64,000 nt of DNA, taken from assembly GCA_963942565.1 (NCBI GenBank), contig CAWWDR010000266.1:1-64000 (forward strand), given 5' to 3'. The notes beneath the pieces are model-generated. The model saw nothing but the letters and a program-made list of their open reading frames with translations, searched no databases and was not told the origin of the DNA. Positions 30,691 through 43,400 of the stretch are shown piece after piece (the first letter of the stretch is position 1; every line of letters starts with the position of its first letter). This stretch comes from Maea johnstoni. Taxonomy: Eukaryota; Annelida; Polychaeta; Spionida; Magelonidae. The translations under genes were made by a program, and so were the position numbers.

Positions 30691-31237
30691 CTTAAGGATG
30701 CCCGCACCAGTTTTATTTTTGTCTTTAGAATTTTGTAATTTTCGGATATGTTGTACCTTATGGGACAAAACTAAAGAAAATGTAAAAAGAAATTGACAGT
30801 TTGGCTACTATTTATTTCTAGAGACAAATTTGTGATTTTTGAAAAGTGACCATTTGAGAGAAAAAGGGCAGTCACGTCACACATTTTTTGATTTTCCGCT
30901 CATGTTGGGTTGTTCGTGTGCCAAAAAATAAATTGTCAATCTTTATAAACGTAAATTTGCATGTTGGTGGAGGTCCTCTTTCTGCTTTCGCAAACTGTAT
31001 TTCAAACCCTACAATATCTTTTGCACAACATGAAAATGAACTGGAGGGGTTTAATTAAAGATGAACACTTTTTTCTCAAAAATGGATACAAATATAGGGC
31101 AATTTATCGCACATAATGAATTGTAAAAAAAGTTTAGTCCAGAGATTTTTTTTGAATGAATGTTCTTGCCCTGTAAATTTGCATTCTATATGCGAAAAAA
31201 ATTGGGGGTGTTTCGAGTTACTTTACAACAATGTTGC
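30691..31237. repeat. left long terminal inverted repeat
   Basis: Pairs with 34680-35234 in inverse orientation. Its inner edge is near GGGGGTGTTTCGAGTTAC. Confidence 0.8.
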
Positions 31238-31943
31238 CATGTCCCCTGCACTGCATGAGGGGTTACTCCTCAGAGACATTGTTGCGCAGTGCGTAGTGCA
31301 CTGCAGTGCATAGGGAGCAGTGCTTTAAACAAGTTAAATGAGTAATTTCCATTTTTTATTTGTATCTTTCATTTCGTTAAATATGATATTATTTGTGTTT
31401 ACAATATATCAACTTAAAAGTTGATTTTTTGTCTGATTTTGCGCTTGACGCACTGTCAATAACGCACCTCGGCAAGTTCGACTTCGTTGAGTGGTTAAAT
31501 GAGTGGGATATCATCTTCTGATTCCCATGGATCGTGAAGGGGACGATAGTCGATCCTCTTCCGCTCTTCATCGGAATTATCCTGGTTTAAACTAGCCATT
31601 TGATGGCAGAAACAACAAAAAAACACGGGAGAATATCAATGGTTTTGTGTGTTGCTAAGGACGCCACAACACGACGACGTCACTGGCGGGAATTCCCCAT
31701 GAATTCCATATTTGGAGGGGGTTTTCCCGTAGTTTTCCCGCCGAAAATCACGGACTTCGAGTCCGAAAATAAGCATTAAATAACTATAGATTACGATTAA
31801 AAGGTAAGGGCAATAATTTTGTATCTTTATTTAACAAACATTTGTGTACCAGCGATCTAAGATCGTGGTACCCAAAATACGCCAAAACTCGCTTCGTAGG
31901 AACTTAGAAGACCAAACCTAAGGTAGGAATAAGTGCACAAATA

Positions 31944-32010
31944 CAATGACGCAATAACTCGCTACTGAGGAAGAGCAGCTGCACTTATGTAACGAGTTAT
32001 TGCGTCATTG
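31944..32010. repeat. perfect 18-bp-arm hairpin
   Basis: CAATGACGCAATAACTCG at 31944-31961 and its exact complement at 31993-32010, loop about 31 nt. It is followed by AAAGGGTTAA, which looks like the end of a TTAA-type MITE. Confidence 0.9.
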
Positions 32011-32045
32011 AGTGATAAAGGGTTAAGCATTACCAAATACCAATA

Positions 32046-32218
32046 AATCATTTTCTAGTATTTATAAATCATTTTCTAGTATTTATAAATGACTGCATTT
32101 ACAAATATTAGAAAATGAATTACAAATATTAGAAAATGAATTATAAATACTAGAAAATGATTTATAAATACTAGAAAATGATTTATAAATACTAAGAAAT
32201 GATTTACTTGTATTTAGG
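32046..32218. repeat. palindromic satellite array 3 (TTTATAAATACTAGAAAA units, 21-bp period)
   Basis: About eight or nine 18-bp units joined by TGA, TCA or GAA at 21 bp. The left two units read TTTTCTAGTATTTATAAA with a TCA spacer. The right five or six are in the inverse sense (TTTATAAATACTAGAAAA with TGA, or TTACAAATATTAGAAAA). The array is thus an inverted repeat around about 32092. It shares half-units with array 2. Confidence 0.88.
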
Positions 32219-32229
32219 AATGTGCATGC

Positions 32230-34280
32230 TTCTCTAATACCGATAAATCATTAAATACTGTTCTGACATGTTAAATTTATTCTTTTGGTGTTATATAAGA
32301 ATTATGGTTCAAAACCCAGGAATTCAACAAACAATTTTTAACCCAACATTGGTATGTCAGAATTGCCGAATTGATTTTTCCTCTAAACATTTGTCCGAAC
32401 TATCTATACAGTGCTCTTAACAAAAAGAAAATAAAGAAAATTACGGGTCTTCAGGTTAGTTCTCGCACCACATATGGTTAAAGTTTGTAAAATAGGACTT
32501 TTTGGGCAGATTTTCATAAAAATGGTACAAAATAGTAACCCTGTTGGTAACGTATTTGCTTATTCTTACATAAGATATTGTTTAGCGAGGGAACCCCATT
32601 TTATACATAGGTAATTGATCATACATATTTTCTATTAGATGTGCAATTCATCAAATACAATGAATATGAAAATCATTGTAGTCGAAACATTCAGTGTTAA
32701 ACCCTGTCTCTTAGGATACTATTTAGAATAGTCAGGTAAAGTCATAATGTTACATATGTTACATTAAAGTCTGTTTTTGTATCAATTTCTTTTTAAAATT
32801 GGTTTTAGTGTCAGGTAAAATATTATAAATTATTCTAGTTTGCCCATTACCCAAAAGCTGTCACCGAGATGAAGTGTCGTAAGACCTTAAAAGCTTAAGT
32901 GGTTAAAGGTCTAAAGGATTGGAAAACCCGAGGAAGTATTATTTTTCTTTTGAGAGGGGTCGTATTGGATAACCATTACTTAACATAGCAATTTCTGGTG
33001 GCCGTAGGCCGATAATACAAATGTAGCTAATAGTAGTAGTAGTAGTAGTATGTTTATTTGCTTGTAAAATCATTTACAAAAAGGTCAGACTGCGCATACA
33101 AATCTATAACGTGAATAAATGAACATAAATAACATAACATTAAGTCAAAACTCTACAACTTACATAAGTGAACCAAACAAAAAAACAGAATGGTAACTTA
33201 AAACTGACAAAAACATAAGATAAATTAAGAGCAAGGAAAAAAGAACAGTAATGAAAGTCGAGTCGAAGAAAGGGTTTGCATAAGTGAAAACGCAATTGCT
33301 CAGCGTGTAAAGGGTTTTCACCTCGACGGAAAGGTGTAACTTTCCACTGTTAACAAGTGAAGAGGAAAAATTATCAAAAGGAGTCTCCTTACATGAGAGA
33401 GGGAAGAAAATAGTTAAACTATTAATACAGTAGGCAAATCATTAAGTCCGTTTCGGTTTCTTTTGGTCTGGACGTTCGTGCGCCAATTCTTTGATTGTTG
33501 CGGTCTTGACCGCTATACCAGTCGTTAAGCTGGGTGGACTCGTGCATGAAGCACACAACATATCATGGGATCATATCAAAAGCTCAATTGTTCAAGTTAT
33601 CAATAGAGTGTAGTGAGATACAACTATAACAGCCATTGACATGCGGTCGCGGGCGCCTTTCTCCGCACAACTTCGCGTTTTCCATCAAAATATTACATGC
33701 TCAATGCACACTTTCCTTTCTAGAATTGAGTCCTTCTGGTTAGCGTAATTTACTTGGAGAATTTGTTTTCAACCACTAGCCTATGCCTGATCTTGCCCTA
33801 AGTGTGTTGTAGTACATCTTACAGATGTATTCTCCGGCGCATAACCATATAGGTGTCAAATTGCAGAAGGACGTACCTTGTATGAATCCACATAATATTA
33901 TCTTTACCGTTTGTTCACTAGGAATTTCAACACCTAAATTCGCGATGAATGTACATTGAAACCTGGTTGCAATACTATATTAGCCCTTAGTGCAATAGTT
34001 CAGACCAAGAACAATCAATAGACATTATTACTAAAATTGAGTTCATTGGCTTTTTAGATACAATTTGTAACAAAAAGAATACAAGTGAAATACATTATAG
34101 GATCAATTGGTCATGTTTTACGAAATTTCCCGGGTTAAACAGTGCTTTTGGCTTGTCCCATGTGTTGAAGCCCTTGTCGCAGGCTGGTGCGACAATGAGA
34201 CAGTTGGACACCCCTGAAAATATGAACACTTGTAGTTGTCGTCTATTCTAATTGCACACGTCAGTAGCTGACATGGTTAG
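32230..34280. other. non-coding interior of the long-TIR element
   Basis: No gene seen. A (TAG)n microsatellite (33031-33050) abuts, on the minus strand, a sequence ending CAAGCAAATAAACATAC. This could be the 3' end of a non-LTR element with a microsatellite tail, but no coding trace confirms it. Confidence 0.35.
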
Positions 34281-34289
34281 AGACTCGTC

Positions 34290-34855
34290 GTAATTACACT
34301 GACGACTCCAACAAAGGGAATTTCCCTATTGTAGCCACGCGACATTGCCAATTTCATTTGCCAAAAAGCGTAAAAGATACCCTATCAGTCGTAGCTCTGT
34401 AGCAAGAAAAGTAACTCGGAACACCCCCATTTTCTTTGGATATATTGAATGCAAATTTACAGAGCAAGAACATATCAAAAAATAAAAAAATCCTATTTTT
34501 TTTTTACAATTCCTTATGTGCGATACATTGCCTTATATTTGCGTCTTAGAGAGCTCAACACAACTCAAACAAAGGGATTTTCTCCTATTGTTGTCACAAC
34601 AATAGGGAAACAAAGGCCGTGTCATTGTCTTTTCATTTTCATAAAAAAGCAAAAAACATACCCTTTCACTCAAAACTCCGTAGCAAAAAAAGTAACTCGA
34701 AACACCCCCATTATTTTTTCACACATAGAATGCAAATTTAAAGGGCAAGAACATATCAAAAAATAAAAAAATTCTTCGACTATTTTTTTTTTTTACAATT
34801 CATTATGTGCCATAAATTGCCCTACATTTGCGTCCACTTTTGAGAAAAAAGTGAT
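34290..34855. repeat. tandem duplication of the inner part of the right arm
   Basis: Unit 1 (about 34290-34550) and unit 2 (about 34560-34855) share an ordered series: CAACAAAGGGA or CAAACAAAGGGA, CCCTATTG/CTCCTATTG, GTAACTCGRAACACCCCC, GCAAGAACATATC and TATTTGCGTC/CATTTGCGTC. The right end of the element therefore carries its inner arm twice. Confidence 0.8.
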
Positions 34856-35234
34856 AATTTTCAACTCAACCACTCCAATTCGATCTTAAACTGTGCAAAA
34901 GATATAGTAGGTTTTGAAATGCTGTTTGCGCTACCAGAAAGAGGACCTACTTCATCACCTGCATGCAAATTTACACCCATGAAAATCGACAATTTATTTT
35001 TCTGTGCGCGAACAACCCAGAATGAGCTGAAAATTAAAAAATGTGTGACGTGGCAGCCTCTTTTCTCTGAAATGGTCACTATTGAAAAATCACAAATTTG
35101 TCTCTAACAGGAGAAATCGGCCAAACAGCCAATTTCTTTTTACAGATCCTTTAGTTTTGTCCCACAAGGTATAACATATCCATAAATTACAAAATTCTAA
35201 AGACAAAAATAAAACTGGTGCGGGCATCCCTAAG
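34680..35234. repeat. right long terminal inverted repeat
   Basis: Inverse match of 30691-31237, ending CTGGTGCGGGCATCC plus CTAAG. Its inner edge has GTAACTCGAAACACCCCC. Confidence 0.8.
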
Positions 35235-35729
35235 AGCTTATGTCACGTACAAATGCAAACAAATTGCCACTTTTTAAAAGTTAATAGCGTACTGGTTAAA
35301 TACCCAATCACAGCATCTTTATTTAGTGACTTCCAAAAGTTCTATGTGACCATTTCTTGTCATGAAATTAAAGTTTCATTTAAAAAACTGGAATATTGTT
35401 GATGATAACTTCCATATAAATTAATCAACATTGTTATATAGAACTTACGAGTTGTTCCTTATAAATTCACTATTCAATGATTTAACTGAAAAGGCGTTTG
35501 AAGGAGGGAAATTGAAAGATGAAGTTGATAACAAACTCACGACTCAATCACAAATAAAATCATTTTAATTTCTCATAATACAACATAATATAGCAACGCA
35601 CATTGAAATAATACACCATGGATAGTGGCGGCTGATGTGCCAGTATGCCTTCTGGTACCCCAGAAACAGGCAGGCAGGGAGTGTGGGTGGATGGCAGAAG
35701 TACCGAGTACCTGCTTGGGTATGCATGGG

Positions 35730-36215
35730 CTACAAGTAAACAAAGGTCGGTAAAGGTATGTACTGATACAAACAGTTAAGTTTTGGCACACAGGTAAATG
35801 CACAGGTAATAGTGGATTGTACAGGTAGGTATGTACAGGAGTGCATACTGGTTTGGACAGGTACACATAGACATTTGCTTAGGTGTGTACTTGTTCGTAC
35901 AGGTACTACACATAGGTGTGTACTTGTTTGTACAAGTATGACCATGTCCACATTGACGTGCACAGCTACATACTGGTTCATTCTGGTATATGTATGATGT
36001 GCACTGGTACATAATGTCACAATCTTTGTACAGGTATGCACAGGTTCAGGTGTGCATTGGCACATACTGGTACACCTAGATATGTACTGGTACATACTGC
36101 TATACACAGGTATTCGCTGGTACACACAGATATGCACTGGTATGCACAGATACACGCTTGTACATGGATACCCACCAAGGTATGCACAGCACATACTAGT
36201 TCAAACAGGTACCTG
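35730..36215. repeat. degenerate short-period minisatellite rich in GTACTGGTAC/GTATGCACAGG
   Basis: About 480 bp of irregular 10-14-bp repeats of the type GGTATGCACAGGTAC. Both strands stay open by periodicity, giving spurious Thr/Cys/Tyr-rich frames that are not genes. Confidence 0.85.
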
Positions 36216-36892
36216 CTTTGGCCTCTGTCAATATATGGTGTCTATGTAGAAATCAGGCTAGGGAAAGAGTACAATGAGACACATTTTTTGTAAAGTTCCA
36301 TAACTTTTTTCTTTAAAAAAATTATCACATTGAATTCTACCCCTTATCGGCTGAACATTTATTGGATGGTGTCACATTGTGCTTTACTTCTGCAACATGA
36401 ATATATTGCATATTCCTAAAATGTTCGTACCTATATCCATGACTTCCCACAACAATATATGATTTACTTATGCATTTTTTTCACTTTTAACAATTTCACC
36501 ACACATAGACACATTGTCCATTTATTTACATACATTTACACCACCATACATAAAACTTGAGACAACTCTGTATTATGATTATTATTGAGACTCCACTTGG
36601 TAAACATGAATGTGTATATCACAACTACTGTACTCTCTCTACCAGTAAACAAATAAATAACCTCAAATGTAGCCATGTTTGAGCTGACCCTTGATCTGTT
36701 CGATTATAGAAATAAAGAAATAAAATATTGATTTACAGTAATCTTGTTTATATGATCCACCTAAGAATTACACATTACTGTGGGCAAAATTAGTAATACA
36801 AATTGCAAACTCAGAGTCCATCATTTTGAGGAGTGTGCACATGGTCTGATTTGGAATTTCAATTATCGTCATTTTTTCAACCATGTTGCGGT

Positions 36893-37080
36893 CAAGTCCT
36901 GACTAGGCAGTTGTAAGTGGCGGAGGAAACCGGAGTACCTGGCGAAAACCACCACCTACTCAAGTCATTGGCAACTTTCTCACATACCCTGGCCTGGGAT
37001 TCAAACTTTGGTAGCGGTTAGAGACAGCTAGGCATCAGTGACAATGCCTTAGACCATTCAGACATCCGGGCAGGCTAGGT
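36893..37080 (-). mobile_element. tRNA-derived SINE copy (minus)
   Basis: Reverse complement carries the tRNA-like head (CCGGATGTCTGAATGGTCTAAGG), a B-box-like GTTTGAATCC and the GTACTCCGGTTTCCTCC block. Same family as 24753-24969. Confidence 0.85.
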
Positions 37081-37183
37081 CTGACACATGTGGATAAATC
37101 TTGACATCAAAGCTTGGACAATACTTCGAGAAATATTTAAGGTTGTTGTCATCATAGGCTTAATATTACACTACCTTTTGAAA

Positions 37184-37456
37184 TATTTTCACATATTACT
37201 ATTCAACCCATTCATTTGTGGATATCAACTTTACCTGTGTCATCTGGACCTGTCATACTTTTAAAAATAACTTTGGAATCAAGCATAAATTGGCAAAATA
37301 TTTGAAGGAGAGTTGTAGACAGAGTTCTGATGAACAATTCTCCCTCAAATATTTTCTATATATTGTGTTTGTTAGAGAGATATCACTAAAACTGCATGTC
37401 GAGTTCTGGACAATGTTGTCAGACTATGTGAGCATTCCAGCTGTAAATGGGTTAAC
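37184..37456. mobile_element. MITE family B copy
   Basis: Begins TTCAACCCATTCATTTG and ends GTAAATGGGTTAA. Inside are the family blocks AAATATTTGAAGGAGAG and CAAATATTTTC. It is followed at once by CCCTTAACGTG, which resembles the tip of the 16601-19556 element. Confidence 0.75.
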
Positions 37457-37689
37457 CCTTAACGTGATCGCAGAGCACCGTGTAACTTGTCTAGGTTGTC
37501 TGATTCTGAAGATTATATTGGAACACAGCATGAATTCAAAAATATGTGAAAACACAATGTCTGGGAAGTTATGATAGGCAATTCTCTTTAGATTTTTTCT
37601 AAAATGCTCACCTACTCATGACTAGAGTGCACCTCACACAGATTAGTATGATTCTTTGGAAAACAATATTCGAATATAGCATGTATTAA

Positions 37690-37908
37690 TGCTAACGAGT
37701 TCCTCCAGAAAGTGATGTTTGGATCTAGAATATTTTTGACAACACCTTTAAAATTGAAAATGATTTTACGAAGTATCTGAGGGAGAGTTGTTGGTAGTGT
37801 TGTGATTTACATTTCTTCTTCAAATACTTTCCCAACTATGCTTTCCCTTGAAAGATTTCATAGAAATAGTCAGCCTGCTATTGGCAGTCATCAGTATTAA
37901 TGGATTAA
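37690..37908. mobile_element. MITE family B copy, degenerate
   Basis: Shares GAGTTCCTCCAGAAAGTG, GAGGGAGAGTTGTTGG and CAAATACTTTCCC blocks with other B copies and ends TATTAATGGATTAA. Confidence 0.65.
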
Positions 37909-38227
37909 AGCATATTTAATCAAAGAAACTTCACAAAAAAAAACCTAAGAAAGGTTGGGTTGTAATTACCATTTTCCTTCAAACATTTTAAAAAGTGTTT
38001 GTTTGCTTTGTAAACTACCCCAGGAAACAGTTCTTTGAATGAAAATATAGAAAAAATGTTCTATGAACATTCATAATTGTAATATATAAGGGCTGAATTT
38101 ATCCACCTACTAGTTGTGTCACTTTAACAAGACAAGGGTTCCTTGAGAGTATTATAATCTCTACAATGAGAGGCGTCAGCCTGAAAATACCTATTTGTAG
38201 TATATAGTGGTAATCCATATTCATTAT

Positions 38228-38305
38228 AAGACTACAAGTTTCCCATAACACAAGATCAGTTTATCCCATAACACAAGATTGAGTTTATCCCATAACACAA
38301 GATAG
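38228..38305. repeat. three tandem copies of a 25-bp unit
   Basis: CCCATAACACAAGAT with a TTTAT linker occurs three times in a row. Confidence 0.85.
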
Positions 38306-38649
38306 AATTTATTTGTTGTCTTAAAGATCTTGACATTTTTTGGCGAATTCAAAAAATATTAAACAGCACAATTGTATATTGTATAACACTTGGGTATCTA
38401 GAAAATTTATTCAAGAAAATTAATACGCTTAAATGAATACTGTTATATAATTTGAAGAGAAAAGCAAACCATTTTTAATGCTCGAGGATATAATAAATAG
38501 AATACAAAAATGAATTGTATACAGACAGTCAGACAATAGGTATGGCTCATAACTTAATAATTTTCAGTCCTTGGAAATATCATTCTTTTCATTCATATTA
38601 TCATACATATACAATCAAATTTGTCAATATTTCATTTTATTAAACTCTT

Positions 38650-38820
38650 GCTTATCCCATTAATATTCACAGAGGCCAAAAGCAGTCTGTCAATTTTGAT
38701 GAAATATTTCAAAGGAAAGCATAGCTTAGAAAAATAATCGAATTCAATTTCAAAGTTATTTTTAAAAGTATATTTAATCCAGACAATTTCTGAAGGAACT
38801 CTTAAACATTAATGGGTTAA
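38650..38820. mobile_element. MITE family B copy, partial
   Basis: Begins TTATCCCATTAATATTC and ends AACATTAATGGGTTAA, with the family blocks AAAAGCAGTCTGTCA and TCCAGACAATTTCTG inside; shortened in the middle. Confidence 0.7.
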
Positions 38821-39689
38821 GGTATCTTGCATTCAAATAATGCTCATAGTGATATAATAGCTATGGCTTATAACCCATACACACTTCAAACTTTTATCAA
38901 ATAAGAATACCTTTTCATTAAATAAATTTAATTAAAATTACAGAAAATATTTTAAGAGGGGGATATTAAATCCAGTAAGGCAACAAAATTCAGCCAAATA
39001 TTTCTTAAATTTTCTTTCATATCGAAATATTTCCATATTCATCAGATACAGGTGGGTAAGATTTACAATCGGATTCTGATTAAGATTTTCCTCGGGTATG
39101 ATTTACATGCCCCTCTGGTCTACAAATATCATATTTCATGTACGTTTCATAATTAAAGTTAGATTTTACTATCCCTCTCAATCACATTAGTCTTTTGTTT
39201 GGTTTTCTTCTTGCCTTTGGGAAACTGGTCTTGTTTTCTTACTTTTCCAAGGCCCAGTTTTACAAAGGTATTTTGGGGACAAGGACAGATGTCAAGTCCA
39301 GTTACTGTAAATAGCATTTGCCCAAAACATATCATTGTTCGAGATTGCCATTTTTGTTTTTTAAGAATTTTCAGGAAACATTTTTTCTGAAAATATTTTG
39401 AAATTATGTGGTCTGAATTTGATTTGATTATTATTTGAGAATGTATTAAACATTTCTTTCATGACCAAAACATTGGTGTCCGAAAACAGAATATAATGAA
39501 GGAAGAAAAGTTACATTTGAAAAAAATATATATATTACAGCATGTCCTAAAATCCGATAACTGCTTTGTAAAACTAGCCCTTATTCCCTTGAAAACTAAA
39601 CCATGTATTTTTTCTTGCCCCCTCTTGGCCCCTAGCTTATGGGGATGGGGTGCTTCTGATAATGTGTGGATTTGGGATTCCAGACTTAT

Positions 39690-40130
39690 GGTTCTACTTG
39701 TCCTGTGAGTAGCTGGGTAACTTTATAATTGATAAAGTATACTTGTCCTGTGTATAATTATGGTCATTTACTTGTCCTTTTGGTCACTTGGAAGACATAC
39801 TGCCATGTTTTTTTTGCCCTTGGGAGTAGCTGGGTATCCTTGTAATCAACATGTATGTTTATGGTCATTTACTTGTCTTTTTGGTCACTTGGAACAAAAG
39901 TGGCCATGTTTTACTTGTCCTTGGAGTAGCTGTATATCCTAGTTATCATGACATGTATGGTAACTTATTATGTTTTAATTGTACTTTCGGTCACTTGGCA
40001 TAAAGGTGACCATATTTTACTTGCTATTGGAGTAGCTGGATATCCTAGTTATCATAGCGTGTATGGTTATTGTATTAATTGTACCTTTGGTCACTTGTGA
40101 CACAGATGACCATGTTTTACTTGCCCAAAT
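39690..40130. repeat. minisatellite, about 110-bp period, downstream of the Rho-GEF gene
   Basis: Four or more imperfect copies of a unit with TTTACTTGTCCTT, GGTCACTTGG, TGACCATGTTTTACTTG and GGAGTAGCTGG(G/A)TATCCT. It starts about 370 bp past the stop codon and could lie in a long 3' UTR or beyond it. Confidence 0.8.
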
Positions 40131-40426
40131 AGGATTTTCATAGAAGCAAAGCACATATTTGGTGATCATGCTTTCCTTGAATATTTTTGGGCACTTAATG
40201 GGACAACAGCCAACTTGTTTTACTTGAGAATTTTGGTCGCTGGAGACTGCTGCGATCATGGTTTACGAACCCTTCTGACCTGCTGATACTAAAGGGTATC
40301 TTTGTGGTTCCTTAGGGCTATAATGATCATTCTTTGCTTGCTCAATTGGTCACTTGAGAAAACAAAGCATTTGGGCTGTTTGAGGCATGAAAGGGTTTTG
40401 CTTTGCTGAATCGTCGCTAATGTACA

Positions 40427-40432
40427 GTTTAT
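40427..40432 (-). terminator. candidate polyadenylation signal of the Rho-GEF gene
   Basis: AATAAA on the minus strand about 65 nt after the stop codon (40498). A canonical hexamer at a plausible short-3'UTR distance; unproven. Confidence 0.5.
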
Positions 40433-40497
40433 TATTGCACTGTTAATCATACTACAATTTTACATGCCCTGTGCTCACTTGTCCCCTGTCCTGCCCA

Positions 40498-43400
40498 CTA
40501 CACTTGCCACAGTAATAAATGGTTGGTGCTATCATCCTTCCCAGCAGCCTCGTTGCTGGAATTGTTTCGAAAGTCCTCGTAGCCATCTCCCCCACTGATG
40601 ATGAGCATCTTCGTTGCCATGGCGGGCGGGGAGTTGGTGGATATTCGTCGTACCGGTCGTGGGGGCGCTAAACTTTCGGTGGATTCTGAGAATTTGACGT
40701 TGGCGGTTGGGAGTTCGACGGAGGTGAGGAATCTCACGTGACCGGTGTGACCATGGACCAGACCTGCAAAGATACAAAATACAATGAAATATATTCTACC
40801 TGAATAATTAATTTTTAATGAGATCTATCATTATTCCTATACATATAATTTAGCCAATGGCAGTTAATAAATTCAAACTTAAATCTAAATGATACATATG
40901 GAATATTGTTTTACAGCAAACAAATATATAAATGTATTTATTCTATCATTAGTACCCCTGTATTGGTAGTCAAAATTGATTAATCATAAACAATGCAATA
41001 TCACATATGTGTATATTTCATTCTCAATATAACATATGAACACAGATGTGCTTATTAAGAATGTTTAATATATACAGGTATATAATTCATAGAGATTCCC
41101 CAAAAATGGGAGAATTGCTACAAGAAAAAATCAGAAATGATTTATAATTCAGAGGTGTTATATGTAAAGAGGTGTTCAATCATGTATGTTCCTCTACATG
41201 CATGACTACAAACAATAAATATTTTCATCAAAAGTATCAATTTCATAAAAAAAATATATCATCTGAAATCAGTATCAAAATGATATAGCATCCTCTTCAC
41301 TCACCCGTAACATTTGGTACAGGAATATTCTTTTTTGTAGTAGTGCTGGTAATTTTAGGAAGTAGTATGTTGAGCACTACCCCTGCACTGGTTCCCACCC
41401 AGAGAAGGTCCTTGCACGTGAGCAGGGTTGTGATTCGTAGACATGCTGTCTTGTGTTGCCTGATGATGTCATCAGCCGCTAGAATAACACATAGCAAACA
41501 TTTATTACATAGGACAATGTATCAATAGGCTTGAGTGCAAAATCCAAAAGTAGCAAACCACCCTTCTGAAGCTTTGCTAAATGTGATTAACTATAATTGA
41601 TGCAAAAATCGTGATACCACAATGTCATAAGCCAGAAATTCATATCATATTCATATTTGCTTCTAATACTATGCCATGCAAATGACAATTGTATTATTAT
41701 TATATTATTACCATTATTACTATCATCATTATTATTATTATTATTATCATCATTACTATAATTATTATTATCATTATCATTATCATTTTCACTAGTATAA
41801 TCAGTGTCATAATTATTATTATTCATTATTAATATTATTATTATCATTATTATTAGTATTATAAGTATTATTATTTAATTATACCATAATTCAAATCATT
41901 AAAATCATCAATACAATTATCATCATTATATTAAATATTATTAAATTATAAATATTATGATGATTATCATCAGTATCATCGTTATGATCATTTCTATTGT
42001 CATAATTATCATTATCATTGAGTATTGATTATTTGATTTTTAATTTTTGATACTCAGAACTAAGTAATGCTATGTAGAAGTTCTCAATACTCAGAACTAA
42101 GTAATGCTATGTAGAAGTTCTCAATACTAAGAACTAAGTATTGCTATGTAGAAGTTCTCAATACTCAGACCTAAGTATTGCTACTAGGTAGAAGTTGTTG
42201 CCTTACTCTGTAGTTTCTGTGCTACCGCCTGTGACACGCTGACGTCCAGCAGGAACTCACACGTGGTGGCGTGGTAGAGGAGAACCTTGGAGCTGCCCTG
42301 GGGTGCGATCCAAACACCCTGCCCGCAACACGCCAGGCACGTCACCCCTTTACTACCCTCAGTACTCACCGAGAACGTTCTCTGCAAGGGGAGGACAGAA
42401 AAGAATAAATTAGGCGTTCTATACCATGTAACTGGTATATTTACAGGCGTTTTATTCTCACGCTCCCCATGATAGCGCCATAATAACATCCTTTAAATAA
42501 ATATCCTGCTTTGCATCTATAAGGTTTGAGTGCTTGAATGTGCGAAGTTAAAGTAACACAAATATAGGGTTTGTAAAACGAATTTTTAACACTCCAGATT
42601 ATCCCTTCCAATGTTGAGGCTACTTTAGTCCAAAGCGCAAGGACGCAAAGATTTTTGAAAACCATCTAAATCCTATGATGTTGGATATTCATTTGATAGC
42701 TCCTGCTGAGTACTCAGATGAGTACCCATGTGCCAGGGTTTCAATAATTTTTTCAGGGTTTTTGCATAATTTTATATTGGTCAAATTAGTTACTAGTAGC
42801 ATAAGGGTTAAAGCTGTACACAGTAACTAGTATTACGGGCAAAAACATAGTAAGGAAAATTTAATGGAGAAATGTTAATCAGAACATAACCAAAAACCCT
42901 CCTTGAAATATTTTGTAAAATCTATCTCAATATTCCAAAGTTATTGTCAAAAAATCTTCAATCCAGATGACAAGTCCTGGAGGAACTTTTAAGCATTTAT
43001 GGGTTAGGTTGATGAAGAAATATGCTTGTTTCTTACCTCAATAGTGAGAGTTGTTGGATTCAGCACCAAAATATCGTTATGGCAACCGCACCACAGTTTT
43101 CCTGCCACAGCCAGCATTTTACAGACGGGAGAGGAGCTACTTCCTATAGAGGTAGTTGTCGGCGACTGAGTATCCCAACTACCATCTGAAATACACAGGC
43201 AAAAATCATGAGAAATGCTTTAAATATCCCAAAAAACACATGCCGAAACTAAAAACAGTAATGAAATAGTTAGGTATCCCAACAAGCATTTGGAAATACA
43301 CAGGCAAAAATCATGAGAAATATTTGAATACAAACACATGCCCAAATTAAAAACAGTATTCAAATAGGATTTTTTTTTATATATTTGACTATGATATGCC

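Larger units (their letters stand above)
30691..35234. mobile_element. 4.5-kb element with long (about 540-bp) terminal inverted repeats, non-autonomous
   Basis: The outer ends read CTTAAGGATGCCCGCACCAG on the left and, reverse-complemented, CTTAGGGATGCCCGCACCAG on the right. Homology continues inward for about 540 bp at moderate identity (shared blocks around GTCTTTAGAATTTTGTAATT, ATTTGCATGTTGG/ATTTGCATGCAGG and GTTTCGAGTTACTTT). The interior (31240-34290) has no transposase, only smaller repeats. A target duplication could not be fixed. Long TIRs occur in Mutator-like, fold-back and some other groups; without coding sequence the superfamily stays open. The diverged arms indicate an old insertion. 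Confidence 0.8.

Noticed and set aside
30691-35234. Calling the long-TIR element a Polinton/Maverick
   Set aside because: No polymerase, integrase or capsid-type frame is present and the tips do not fit; long arms alone do not decide.
35730-36215. Cys/Thr/Tyr-rich frames on both strands (up to 154 codons)
   Set aside because: They follow from a degenerate minisatellite whose period keeps frames open on both strands; no domain and no splice context.
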